Assembly: GCA_017632555.1 (NCBI GenBank)
Contig: JAGBRF010000025.1
Span: 1-10,517 of the forward strand
DNA: 10,517 nucleotides
Source: Alphaproteobacteria bacterium
GTDB taxonomy: Bacteria > Pseudomonadota > Alphaproteobacteria > RF32 > UBA3637
Direction: 5' to 3'
How positions within the stretch are numbered: position 1 is the stretch's first letter; the number at the start of each line of letters is the position of its first letter. The notes beneath the pieces were generated by a model. The model saw nothing but the letters and a program-made list of their open reading frames with translations, was not told the DNA's origin and ran no database searches. Below, piece by piece: positions 1 through 7,532 of this stretch. A program made the translations under genes and the position numbers.

Positions 1-604
1 CTTGGCTAAAATGGGATATGATGTCGTTGCTACTGATTTAGTACCGAAACATGTTGAAGTCATGAAGAATAAATCCAATAAATTGTAGAATTTTCAATGT
101 ATGGTGGCGGATGGCTTGGATTTAAGTATGTTTAAAGATAGCTCATTTGATATGGTTCTAAACCTTGGGCCGATGTATCATTTATTTAATCAAAAAGATA
201 AAAAACAAACAATCAAAGAAACGCTACGTGTTGCCAAGAAAAATGCGGTTTGTATGTTCGCTTATTTGTCTCATAGTTCTATAATGATCAGTTATGGTTT
301 AAGAAAAAAACATGCCAGCGAAATGATTTCTTGGATGGATAAAACAGGCAGAATGAAAGATATTCCTGAAGTAGTTTTCAGCGGTTTTTATGTGGAAGAT
401 TTCAAAAAACTGTTTTCGAGAACAAAGACGCAATACATTACAAATGTTGCCACAGATGGTATTGCCCCTTTAATGAAGGAATGGGTTGAAGAGTTATCCA
501 AAAAAGATTATGAAGCTTTTTTGAAATGGCATTTTATGACCTGTGAACGTTTAGATCAACAAGGATTGAGTTCCCACTTGCTTTACATTTGTAAGAAAAA
601 ATAA
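1..604 (+). pseudogene. Class I SAM-dependent methyltransferase, 3' part, interrupted by in-frame TAG
   Basis: The frame is open from base 2 to the TAA at 602-604 except for one TAG at 86-88. Before the stop it reads LAKMGYDVVATDLVPKHVEV, which matches the second beta strand and acidic loop that follow motif I of Rossmann-type methyltransferases. After the stop come VADGLDL, then FDMVLNLGPMYHLF (nt 146-187), and a C-terminal WHFMTCER...GLSSHLLYI segment. I recognise the GPMYHLF and WHxxTCERxDxxG patterns from a methyltransferase family common in Firmicutes and other gut bacteria; its substrate is unknown to me. Sequence on both sides of the TAG fits one protein, so a single substitution (for example GAG, AAG or CAG to TAG) explains it. 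The next ATG (101) has no visible ribosome binding site, and a protein starting there would lack the SAM-binding glycine motif. The 5' end lies outside the window. A sequencing or assembly error remains possible. Confidence 0.75.
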
Positions 605-612
605 AAAGCGAT

Positions 613-1818
613 TTAGTTTTTTAATCCTTTTGCCAATTCATCGGCCAAAGTATCAAGTTCGGCTTCCTGTCCGGGTTTCAATGCCGAACGAATACTGATT
701 CCGTCCCCGATAAATGTAATGCCTTTCAACGTTTCCAAAATCGCTTTCATTTGATTTTTGGCACAAGGGGCCCATGAACCGTTTTCAATTAAAGCAACAG
801 TTCGATTGCACAAAGCGTGCGCTTTTATATCCGACAAAACGTTTTCCATCGCTGGGAAAATGCCTGCGTTGTAAGAAGATGAAGCAAAAACCAAATGGCT
901 GGCGCGGAATGTTTCGGAAACAATCCAAGACGGATGCGTTAAAGAAGCATCATAAACACGGATATTTTTAACACCCTTTTGACCCAATTTGAATGCCAAT
1001 AAGTTGGCGACTTCTTCGGTGTGTCCGTAAACAGACGCATAAACAATGACAATGCTTTTTTCTTCGGGAGTGTAGGTGCTCCATTTTTGGTATTTGTCCA
1101 ACAGCCAAGATAAATTTTTCCGCCAAATCAAACCATGTAAAGAGCAAATCATTTGAATATCCAAAGCAGATGCTTTTTTCAAAACGGCTTGAACCGGTGC
1201 ACCGTACTTTCCAACTATGTTGGCGTAATAACGGCGGGAATCTGCCAACCATTCGCGTTCATAATCAACTTCATCGGCAAATAAATTTCCGTCAATGGCA
1301 TTGAATGAACCAAAGGCATCTGCTGAAAATAAAATTTTATCCGTGGCATCATAGGTCATCATAACTTCCGGCCAATGCACCATCGGGGCCATAATAAATG
1401 ACAACGTGTGATGTCCGGTGTTCAGGGTGTCTCCTTCTTTAACCAATAAAGTTTTGCCCGTAACGTCCAAATCAAAAAATTGACCAATCATTGTCATTGT
1501 TTTGGCATTGCAAACCAATTGAACGTTTGGATAAAGTTTTAAAATTTCATCTATTAAAGCACCATGATCCGGTTCCATGTGTTGAATGACCAAATAATCC
1601 AACGGGCGACCATTCAAAGCCGTTTTGACATTATCCAAAAATTCTTTTTGAACGGACGCATCGCAAGTGTCCATCAAAACGGTCTTATCGTCCAATAAAA
1701 CATAAGAATTATAGGAAACTCCGCGTGGCAGAGGATAATAATTTTCGAACAATTTTAAGTGGCGATTATTTGCGCCGACATAAATCCAATCTTTGGTAAT
1801 GTTTTGAATCGTTGCCAT
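613..1818 (-). CDS. fprA: Class A flavodiiron protein (FprA-type O2/NO reductase)
   Basis: This 401-residue cytoplasmic protein should reduce O2 to water and/or NO to N2O, taking electrons from a rubredoxin or similar donor. An N-terminal metallo-beta-lactamase-like domain (about 1-250) carries all the di-iron ligands: H80, E82 and D84 in QHMEPDH, H148 in MVHWPE, D167 in FSADAF and H228 in SLHGLIW. Their spacing matches the family pattern (62, 18 and 60 residues between the later ligands). A flavodoxin domain follows (about 254-401), with the FMN phosphate loop YASVYGHTEE (260-269), SSSYNAGIFP (313-322) and ENGSWAP (345-351). No rubredoxin or flavin reductase domain is fused, and length is normal for class A. 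The ATG at 1818 has a strong AAAGGAGA site (1826-1833). It is the last gene of a minus-strand run, 30 bases after the HAD gene. Whether O2 or NO is preferred cannot be read from sequence. Confidence 0.95.
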   Translation of the reverse strand: MATIQNITKDWIYVGANNRHLKLFENYYPLPRGVSYNSYVLLDDKTVLMDTCDASVQKEFLDNVKTALNGRPLDYLVIQHMEPDHGALIDEILKLYPNVQLVCNAKTMTMIGQFFDLDVTGKTLLVKEGDTLNTGHHTLSFIMAPMVHWPEVMMTYDATDKILFSADAFGSFNAIDGNLFADEVDYEREWLADSRRYYANIVGKYGAPVQAVLKKASALDIQMICSLHGLIWRKNLSWLLDKYQKWSTYTPEEKSIVIVYASVYGHTEEVANLLAFKLGQKGVKNIRVYDASLTHPSWIVSETFRASHLVFASSSYNAGIFPAMENVLSDIKAHALCNRTVALIENGSWAPCAKNQMKAILETLKGITFIGDGISIRSALKPGQEAELDTLADELAKGLKN

Positions 1819-1834
1819 TTTTTTATCTCCTTTG

Positions 1835-1850
1835 AATAAGCGTGCTTATT
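1835..1850. repeat. Perfect 7-bp inverted repeat between the HAD and flavodiiron genes
   Basis: AATAAGC (1835-1841) and GCTTATT (1844-1850) are exact reverse complements separated by GT. The element fills most of the 30-base gap and overlaps the HAD stop codon (1849-1851), directly upstream of the flavodiiron ribosome binding site. It could be a dimeric protein-binding site, or a small RNA hairpin (6-bp stem, 4-base loop) that affects message processing or translation. It is not FNR-like (TTGAT-N4-ATCAA), and no U-run follows on the minus strand as an intrinsic terminator would need. In AT-rich DNA a chance origin is quite possible. Confidence 0.35.
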
Positions 1851-2694
1851 ATTTAGATGTTTTGCATTGTTTTTTCAAATTTTCCATATTCAAATCCAAT
1901 TTGATTTTATCCAAAATTGTTTGAACAATTTTTTCCATCATTGAATTTGGGCTGTAATCAGCTTTTGCCGTGAAATTGACCCGACCTTCGTTAAGCAATT
2001 GGCTGGCCACTTTTTTGGCCTTGGCATCGTCTGATTCATAAACGGCAATGGAATGTCCGTTTTCATTTTTAACCAAACGCATGCAAGGAACATCCGTTAA
2101 TCCGTCACCGACATAAATCATGTGGGATAAAGGAATATAACGTTTACTGTCCGGAATAAATGCGTTGATTTCCGGATCGTTGATGTTCAAACACCCTTTG
2201 TTGATACGGAAAATGAATTGTGTTTTTGCCGTATAGTTTATTGCCATTGCCGGCCAAACAGCGTCCCCTTTTTCATCATACATAAACGAAGAAGCGTAAA
2301 CGTGTTTGAAATTTTTGGAAATGGGATTGCCCATAATTATTTCCGTTAAACCGGAAGAAATAACATAATGTTCAACGGTCAATCCGTGCTTTTTCCCGTA
2401 TTTGTTGATACGGTCAAACCACGTTTCGACACCCGGGAAAAGCGGTAAATTTTTACCGCATTCGCAAAGTTCTTTTTTTCTGAAAGGGATGTTTTTTGCG
2501 GCAGCTTCCTGCAACATTAAACGCATATAAGCCAATATATCATCGGTGTGCGTGTTATCCCTTATCTTGTTGATTCTTTCCAAAAAAGTCGGTACATCTA
2601 ATCCGATTTTACGTGTGAAATCGTATCCTTGCATAATTCCGGGAATCAACGTTCCGTCAAAATCATAGCAAATAGCAACTCTTGTTTTTTTCAT
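1849..2694 (-). CDS. HAD-superfamily hydrolase (putative phosphatase)
   Basis: This is a predicted cytoplasmic phosphohydrolase of 281 residues. Motif I is YDFDGTL, with nucleophile D11 and acid/base D13. Motif II is VISSGL (111-116), with S113 or S114. A candidate motif III lysine is K157 in NYTAKTQF. Motif IV is YVGDGLTD (194-201), with metal-binding D197 and D201. The insert of about 90 residues between motifs I and II is consistent with a helical cap (C1-type), as in phosphoserine-phosphatase-like enzymes. The substrate cannot be assigned. The start codon directly abuts the TAA of the upstream membrane-protein gene (TAAATG), with GAGGAAAT slightly far upstream, so translation is probably coupled. 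The C-terminal tail (about 262-281) is lysine-rich. It lies between a membrane protein and a flavodiiron protein, but nothing in the sequence links its reaction to O2 or NO defence. Confidence 0.85.
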   Translation of the reverse strand: MKKTRVAICYDFDGTLIPGIMQGYDFTRKIGLDVPTFLERINKIRDNTHTDDILAYMRLMLQEAAAKNIPFRKKELCECGKNLPLFPGVETWFDRINKYGKKHGLTVEHYVISSGLTEIIMGNPISKNFKHVYASSFMYDEKGDAVWPAMAINYTAKTQFIFRINKGCLNINDPEINAFIPDSKRYIPLSHMIYVGDGLTDVPCMRLVKNENGHSIAVYESDDAKAKKVASQLLNEGRVNFTAKADYSPNSMMEKIVQTILDKIKLDLNMENLKKQCKTSK

Positions 2695-2961
2695 TTAAGA
2701 TCTAATTTCCTCATAATCTACATCAATGATATTATCATCGGTTACTTTGCGATAATGTTTATGCACTTTTTGTCCCGCTTGTGCTTGTTTTAATATATCG
2801 TTCCACATTTTGCGCACCCGGTACATGTGCCAAGCGCCCAAAAGGAACATAACAATGAAGACCGGTAAGAACAGCCACCAGATGAAGAATATCAAATAAA
2901 ACACTGCAAAAAGAAAGAGTACGTAAATAATATAAGCTAAAATTTTTTGTAATTGTGACAT
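2695..2961 (-). CDS. Small two-helix membrane protein of unknown function
   Basis: I do not recognise this 88-residue protein. Residues 7-47 are almost entirely hydrophobic and aromatic (I, L, F, Y, W), interrupted by P33. This suggests a tight hairpin of two membrane helices (about 7-28 and 33-47), or one long kinked helix. A basic stretch, YRVRKMW (47-53), follows and should stay cytoplasmic by the positive-inside rule. The tail is hydrophilic and ends in the acidic DDNIIDVDYEEI (75-86). Short acidic C-termini ending in a similar I/V-D-x-D/E-Y-E-E pattern occur in small uncharacterised proteins of alphaproteobacteria, but that is a recollection, not a family assignment. The ATG at 2961 is preceded by AAAGGAAA at good distance. 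It is the first gene of the probable operon with the HAD hydrolase, whose start abuts its stop. Confidence 0.75.
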   Translation of the reverse strand: MSQLQKILAYIIYVLFLFAVFYLIFFIWWLFLPVFIVMFLLGAWHMYRVRKMWNDILKQAQAGQKVHKHYRKVTDDNIIDVDYEEIRS

Positions 2962-3210
2962 TTTAATTTTCCTTTTTTTGTTACAAAGAATACATAAGTA
3001 TTCCGTTTTTTTATTTCAAGACTTGACCAAGTTCTTTCCTCTGCAAACTCATCAGCAGTATAACCAAAAGTGTTTAGAAAAGCAACTTTTTTTTATAAAT
3101 AAGGATTTTTTATATTCGGTAATGCACGGCTTCATACGGTTGCGTGTATTGGCCTTGAAAGAAAAAGTCCGCCTGCTCATCATAATAAAATCTTAAAGTG
3201 GAGGTTTGTC
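2962..3210. promoter_or_regulatory. Divergent intergenic region between the flavodiiron operon and the efflux operon
   Basis: These 249 AT-rich bases separate two divergent operons and should hold both promoters. For the minus-strand operon, a -35-like TTGAAA (complement of 3014-3019) lies 17 bases before a poor -10 candidate, TATGTA. For the plus-strand operon, TTGAAA (3155-3160) and CATAAT (3181-3186) are present but 20 bases apart, longer than usual. The adaptor gene has a clear GTGGAGG ribosome binding site (3198-3204), 6 bases before its ATG. A weak frame with a TTG start at 2978 crosses this region but lacks a ribosome binding site and any recognisable sequence. I cannot place either transcription start with certainty. 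Confidence 0.45.
3017..3032. promoter_or_regulatory. Candidate operator: overlapping CAAG/CTTG half-sites
   Basis: The stretch CAAGACTTGACCAAGT contains CAAG-A-CTTG (3017-3025) and ACTTG-AC-CAAGT (3021-3032), two overlapping perfect inverted repeats sharing the central CTTG. The two CAAG elements start 11 bases apart, about one helical turn, so proteins bound there would sit on the same face of the DNA. It lies just upstream of a -35-like TTGAAA for the minus-strand operon and about 180 bases before the efflux adaptor gene. This layout would suit a dimeric regulator of either operon. No regulator gene is adjacent and I recognise no known consensus. Confidence 0.3.
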
Positions 3211-4374
3211 ATGAAAAAAGGTTTTGCTTGGGTAATTATTGCGGTTTTGGGCTTTTTAATTTTTTACGGTGTCAGAATAAAACAAAAAGAAAATATGCCG
3301 ACAACGGCGTTGGCACAAAAGCAAACAGAATCCATCGTAACCGTTCAAAAAATGCAAAGCGTTCCCATTGTTTTATCACATGCTTATATCGGTTCGATTA
3401 TTCCAATTCATTTGGTGGAAATTCGTCCATTTATTGCCGGTTTTATAGATGAAGTACATATAAAAGGTGGCGATTTTGTCAATGCTAATCAACCGCTTTT
3501 TTCATTGGAACAAGCGCAATATATTGCCCAAATGGATTTACAAATGTCCAATATTATGAATTCTTCGGCGAACTTTGAAAATGCCAAAATTTACTATGAA
3601 CGATTGCAAAAGGCCGGCGATAAGGCCGTTTCCCAAAGTGATTTAGATTCAGCCAAATCAAAATTTTTGATGACAAATGCGGCGTTGGGTGCTGCGGTTG
3701 CCGAATATGATGCGGCAAAGGTTATGTATAATTATACGTTTGTAAATGCCCCCATCAGCGGTGTTTTGGGAAATGTGACAATAACAAAAGGACAATATGT
3801 TTCACCCGAAAGTGCCCCTTTGGCTTATTTGGTGCAAACAACACCGATGCGGGTCGTTTTTTCCATTCCATACACAACTTATTTGCAAGAAAAAATGACC
3901 AATCCGGACGCTTTGTTTGCGGATAAAAAAATACGCTTAAAATTGGCGGATGGGCGCTTTTATGATATGACGGGAAAGGTTCAATTTTGGGATAATACGG
4001 TCAGTTCAACGACCAGTTCGGTTCAAGTTTTTGCCGACTTTGAAAAAAAAGACAGAATGTTGTTGCCCAATGCGTATGTTGATGTGTTGATAGAAGAAAA
4101 CATCCCCAACGCTTTGGTTATAGCGCAAAAATTCGTCACGATGAAACCGGAAGGTTATTTTGTTTGGACGGTCGGGACAGACGGTCATTTGCATGAAAAA
4201 CAAATAGAAGTTTCCGAACAATTGATTGATAAAAGTTTTTATTTTGTCACAAACGGATTGCAAGAAGGGGACTTTGTCGTAACAGGAAAGACAACGCAAA
4301 CGGATGATAAAAATCCGGTTCAAATGAAAATAGAACCGACACAATTGCCCGCATTGAAGGGAGAAAATAAATGA
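3211..4374 (+). CDS. RND efflux periplasmic adaptor (HlyD/AcrA family membrane fusion protein)
   Basis: The 387-residue protein should bridge the inner-membrane transporter and the outer-membrane channel in the periplasm. Residues 4-20 form an uncleaved hydrophobic anchor; there is no lipobox cysteine, unlike lipidated AcrA or MexA. The first lipoyl half is about 69-100 (VEIRPFIAGFIDEVHIKGGD, then FVNANQPLFSLE). An alpha-hairpin spans about 101-173 and contains the RLQKAGDKAVSQSDLDSAKS signature region (131-150). The second lipoyl half, APISGVLGNVTITKGQYV (180-197), precedes a beta-barrel (about 210-300) and a membrane-proximal domain to about 375. A GTGGAGG site precedes the ATG by 6 bases. 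The stop TGA overlaps the transporter ATG (ATGA, 4371-4374), so translation of the two is probably coupled. Family membership is secure; the exported substrates are unknown. Confidence 0.95.
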   Translation: MKKGFAWVIIAVLGFLIFYGVRIKQKENMPTTALAQKQTESIVTVQKMQSVPIVLSHAYIGSIIPIHLVEIRPFIAGFIDEVHIKGGDFVNANQPLFSLEQAQYIAQMDLQMSNIMNSSANFENAKIYYERLQKAGDKAVSQSDLDSAKSKFLMTNAALGAAVAEYDAAKVMYNYTFVNAPISGVLGNVTITKGQYVSPESAPLAYLVQTTPMRVVFSIPYTTYLQEKMTNPDALFADKKIRLKLADGRFYDMTGKVQFWDNTVSSTTSSVQVFADFEKKDRMLLPNAYVDVLIEENIPNALVIAQKFVTMKPEGYFVWTVGTDGHLHEKQIEVSEQLIDKSFYFVTNGLQEGDFVVTGKTTQTDDKNPVQMKIEPTQLPALKGENK

Positions 4375-7300
4375 CTTTTTCCGCTTTTTTTATTCATCGT
4401 CCGCGTTTTTCAATCGTCATTTCTTTGGTGATGGTTTTGTTGGGGTTGATGGCGCTTGCCGTTTTGCCGATTGCACAATATCCCGACATTACGCCCCCGC
4501 AAATTATTGTTGAAGCAAATTACCCGGGCGCTTCTGCCGCGGTATTGGTTGATACTGTTGCCGTGCCGATTGAAAATAAATTAAACGGGGTGGAAGGCAT
4601 GCTTTATATGGAATCATCAGCCGATGATACGGGGTCTTATAAGCTGACTATTACCTTTGATATCGGAACGGATCCGGATATGGCGCAAGTCAAAGTCGAA
4701 AATCGTTTGCAACAAGTAACGTCTGAATTGCCCGCCATTGTGACGCAGGAAGGTTTAAGCGTGACAACGCAATCTTCCAACATTTTGGCAATGGCCGTTT
4801 TGCGTTCGCCAAATCAAACATACGATGATTTGTTTTTAAGCAATTATGCTTATACAAATTTGCAAAATCCTTTGGCACGTGTGAACGGGGTCAGCGATGT
4901 TGAAATTTACGGTCCGCAAAACAGTATGCGAATTTGGCTTAATCCGCAAAAGATGAATTCTTTACACATTTCTTCATCAGATGTGGTCAATTTAATCGAA
5001 AGCCAAAATATTCAAGCGGCGGTCGGTTCTATCGGTTCTGCCCCCAGCCCGAAAGGCAGTCAGTTGGTTTTATCTTTGACGGCAAAAGGATTGCTCATTT
5101 CAGTAGAAGATTTTGAAAATATCATTGTTGCAACTTCCGAAAACGGCGGAATTGTCCGATTAAAAGATATCGGAAAAGTTGAAATCGGTGCCAATACGTA
5201 TTCCATTTCAGCCAATTATGATAATGCGCCGGCGGTTGTTTTGGGATTTTCGCAAACGCCCAATTCAAATGCTTTGGATATTATGAAGAATCTGACAAAA
5301 GAAATGGACAAGCTTTCGGAAAGTTTTCCGCCGGATATGGAATTCAAAATGGCTTATGATTCTACAACTTTTGTGCGGGCGTCTATTGAAAGTATCGTTG
5401 AAACGTTGTTTTTGACTTTTCTGTTGGTGGTGTTGGTGGTATTCCTTTTTTTGCAAGATCCGAAATCGACTTTAATTCCGACAATTACAATTCCCGTTTC
5501 TTTAATTGCAACCTTTATTGTGATTTATGCGTTGGGTTATAATTTGAACATTTTGACTTTGTTTGCAATGATTTTGGCCATCGGTTTGGTAGTGGACGAT
5601 GCTATTGTTGTGGTTGAACGGGCGCAGTATTTAATGCAAACGGAAAAATTGAATGCAACAGATGCGTCAATAAAAGCCATGGAACAAATCAGCGGGGCGG
5701 TTGTTGCAACAACTTTGGTTTTGTTATCTATTTTTGTGCCGGTTGCTTTAATGGCGGGGATTACCGGAAAAATATATCAGCAATTTGCCGTCACCATAGC
5801 AACGGCGGTTGTTTTTTCGTCAATCAATGCTTTGACATTATCGCCGTCTTTGTGCGCCATTTTTTTGCAAAAAGATGAAAAGAAAAAAGGTTGGTCGGAA
5901 AAGATGTTTTCTCCGTTTAATAAAGCATTGGATTGGAGCAGGGAAAAATACTTATCCGTTGTTCATTTTCTGTGTACCAAATTGGCGTTGATGAGTTTGG
6001 TTGTCTTTTTTGTAATCGGTGCAATCGGATATTTATTTTACATTATGCCGACTTCTTTTGTGCCACAGGAAGACCAAGGTTTAATTTTCGGGTCGGTTCA
6101 ATTGCCTCAAACCGCCAGCATCAACGAAACGCAAAAATTATTGGATAAAATGGGGAAAAAGATATTGAAAATGGACGGGGTGAAATACTTTATTTCCATT
6201 GCGGGCGCCAGTATGTTGGGCGGAAGCGGTGAAAATATCGGATTGGTTGTTGTCGGTTTAAATGATTGGGACGAACGTAAAACGCCGAATTTGTCTTTGC
6301 AAAGCATAAACACGCATTTGGTGGAAGGGTTCAAAGACATACACGAAGCGTCCATCGATTTTTATGCATTGCCGTCAATCCCCGGCGTGGGTAACAGTGA
6401 TGGTTTGTCCTTTGATGTTTTGGCTTTGGATTCAAACATGACAACGGAACAATTTGCCAAAATGTTGAATCAATTTTTATTATTGATGAATCAAAACAAA
6501 GATTTTGAATATGCTTTTTCGACTTTTCGGGCGGATACACCGCATTTGTATTTAGACGTTGACCGAACAAAATTGGAAAGTTATGGCGTTTCGGTTTCTT
6601 CTTTGTTTGAAACATTACAAAATAATTTGGGTTCAAGATATGTCAACAATATCACAATGGACGGGCAAATAAATAAAGTCATTATTCAGGCTGAATATGA
6701 TTTCAGAAAAAGCCAAAGAAATGTATTGGATTTATATGCTTATTCGGCAAACGGAACACCTATACAAGTGCGTAATTTTGCCACGCTTTATACCGTTGTC
6801 AGCCCGACTATTCTATATCGACACAATCAATATATGTCAGCATCGGTTATTGCTTCGGCATCAAATGGTGTCAGCACGGGACAGGCAATCAGTGAAACGG
6901 AACAAATGGAACAATCGAACTTAAAAGCCAATGGGGGCGGTATCGCATGGACGGGATTGTCTTTGCAAGAAGTCGAAACACGTGGCCTGGCGGCTATATT
7001 GATCGGTTTGGCGATTATATTCGGATATTTGTTTTTGGTTGCGTTGTATGAAAGTTGGTTGGTCGCTTTGTCCGTGATGTTTTCAAACGTGTTTGCGGTG
7101 TTGGGGGCTTTGCTCGGACTACATTTTTTGAATTTGCCGTTGTCTATTTATGCGCAGTTGGGATTGGTCTTGTTGATTGGGCTTGCCAGCAAAAACGCCA
7201 TTTTAATCGTGGAATTTACATTGGATTATCGGCGTTCGGGTATGGACGTAGTCACCGCTTCCGTCAAAGGTGCTTCGGAACGTTTCCGCGCGGTTTTAAT

Positions 7301-7532
7301 GACGGCTTTAACATTCATTTTGGGTGTATTCCCGATGGTTGTTGCAACGGGGGCAGGGGCGGCCAGCCAAAGAGCCATCGGCACGGCGGTTTTTTTTGGT
7401 ATGATTTTGGCAACATTGGTGGGAATTATCTTTATCCCGGCATTGTTTGCTTTGTTTGATACATTTGCAGAACATTTCGGACATTCGCTTAAAACAGTTA
7501 CAACAAAGGAAAGAAAAAATGCAAAAAAATAA
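4371..7532 (+). CDS. RND multidrug efflux transporter (HAE1 family, AcrB/MexB-like)
   Basis: This 1053-residue inner-membrane proton/drug antiporter has the usual HAE1 length. It has 12 predicted membrane helices: one at about 12-32, a group at 340-500, one at 537-558, and a group at 873-1030. Two large periplasmic loops lie between them. The proton-relay residues are intact: D409 and D410 in IGLVVDDAIVVVE, K941 in GLASKNAILIVEF, and R971 and T978 in SERFRAVLMTALTF. They correspond to AcrB D407, D408, K940, R971 and T978. Other family signatures are FFIHRPRFS (6-14), AQYPDITPP (35-43), NYPGASA (50-56) and FVPQEDQG (563-570). The start overlaps the adaptor stop by 4 bases and is served by GAAGGGAG (4356-4363). 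The gene ends 14 bases inside the outer-membrane factor gene. Hydrophobic or amphiphilic drugs, dyes or bile acids are likely substrates by family, but specificity is not readable. Confidence 0.97.
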   Translation: MTFSAFFIHRPRFSIVISLVMVLLGLMALAVLPIAQYPDITPPQIIVEANYPGASAAVLVDTVAVPIENKLNGVEGMLYMESSADDTGSYKLTITFDIGTDPDMAQVKVENRLQQVTSELPAIVTQEGLSVTTQSSNILAMAVLRSPNQTYDDLFLSNYAYTNLQNPLARVNGVSDVEIYGPQNSMRIWLNPQKMNSLHISSSDVVNLIESQNIQAAVGSIGSAPSPKGSQLVLSLTAKGLLISVEDFENIIVATSENGGIVRLKDIGKVEIGANTYSISANYDNAPAVVLGFSQTPNSNALDIMKNLTKEMDKLSESFPPDMEFKMAYDSTTFVRASIESIVETLFLTFLLVVLVVFLFLQDPKSTLIPTITIPVSLIATFIVIYALGYNLNILTLFAMILAIGLVVDDAIVVVERAQYLMQTEKLNATDASIKAMEQISGAVVATTLVLLSIFVPVALMAGITGKIYQQFAVTIATAVVFSSINALTLSPSLCAIFLQKDEKKKGWSEKMFSPFNKALDWSREKYLSVVHFLCTKLALMSLVVFFVIGAIGYLFYIMPTSFVPQEDQGLIFGSVQLPQTASINETQKLLDKMGKKILKMDGVKYFISIAGASMLGGSGENIGLVVVGLNDWDERKTPNLSLQSINTHLVEGFKDIHEASIDFYALPSIPGVGNSDGLSFDVLALDSNMTTEQFAKMLNQFLLLMNQNKDFEYAFSTFRADTPHLYLDVDRTKLESYGVSVSSLFETLQNNLGSRYVNNITMDGQINKVIIQAEYDFRKSQRNVLDLYAYSANGTPIQVRNFATLYTVVSPTILYRHNQYMSASVIASASNGVSTGQAISETEQMEQSNLKANGGGIAWTGLSLQEVETRGLAAILIGLAIIFGYLFLVALYESWLVALSVMFSNVFAVLGALLGLHFLNLPLSIYAQLGLVLLIGLASKNAILIVEFTLDYRRSGMDVVTASVKGASERFRAVLMTALTFILGVFPMVVATGAGAASQRAIGTAVFFGMILATLVGIIFIPALFALFDTFAEHFGHSLKTVTTKERKNAKK
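7505..7513 (+). promoter_or_regulatory. Ribosome binding site fixing the start of the outer-membrane factor
   Basis: AAAGGAAAG lies 5 bases before the ATG at 7519, inside the last codons of the transporter gene. It decides against the in-frame upstream start at 7447, which would add 24 residues ahead of the signal peptide and has no such site. Confidence 0.7.

Noticed and set aside
86..88. Genetic code change in which TAG encodes an amino acid
   Set aside because: phoB ends at a TAG exactly where the family's C-terminus ends, and all other complete genes use TAA or TGA without internal TAG. One interrupted gene is better explained by mutation or error.
968..1252. Open frames opposite or out of register with the flavodiiron gene
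   Set aside because: They overlap a gene with all catalytic residues conserved, show low-complexity or odd composition, and lack ribosome binding sites. The same applies to out-of-frame stretches within the efflux genes, such as 4006-4344, 6331-6636 and 7055-7459.
2978..3196. 72-codon plus-strand frame in the divergent intergenic region
   Set aside because: It starts at TTG, has no ribosome binding site, shows no recognisable domain or protein-like composition, and runs through the area expected to hold both promoters.
7447..7518. Longer outer-membrane factor starting at 7447
   Set aside because: This would place 24 hydrophilic residues before a clear lipoprotein signal peptide. The ATG at 7519 has a good ribosome binding site and a correctly placed lipobox.
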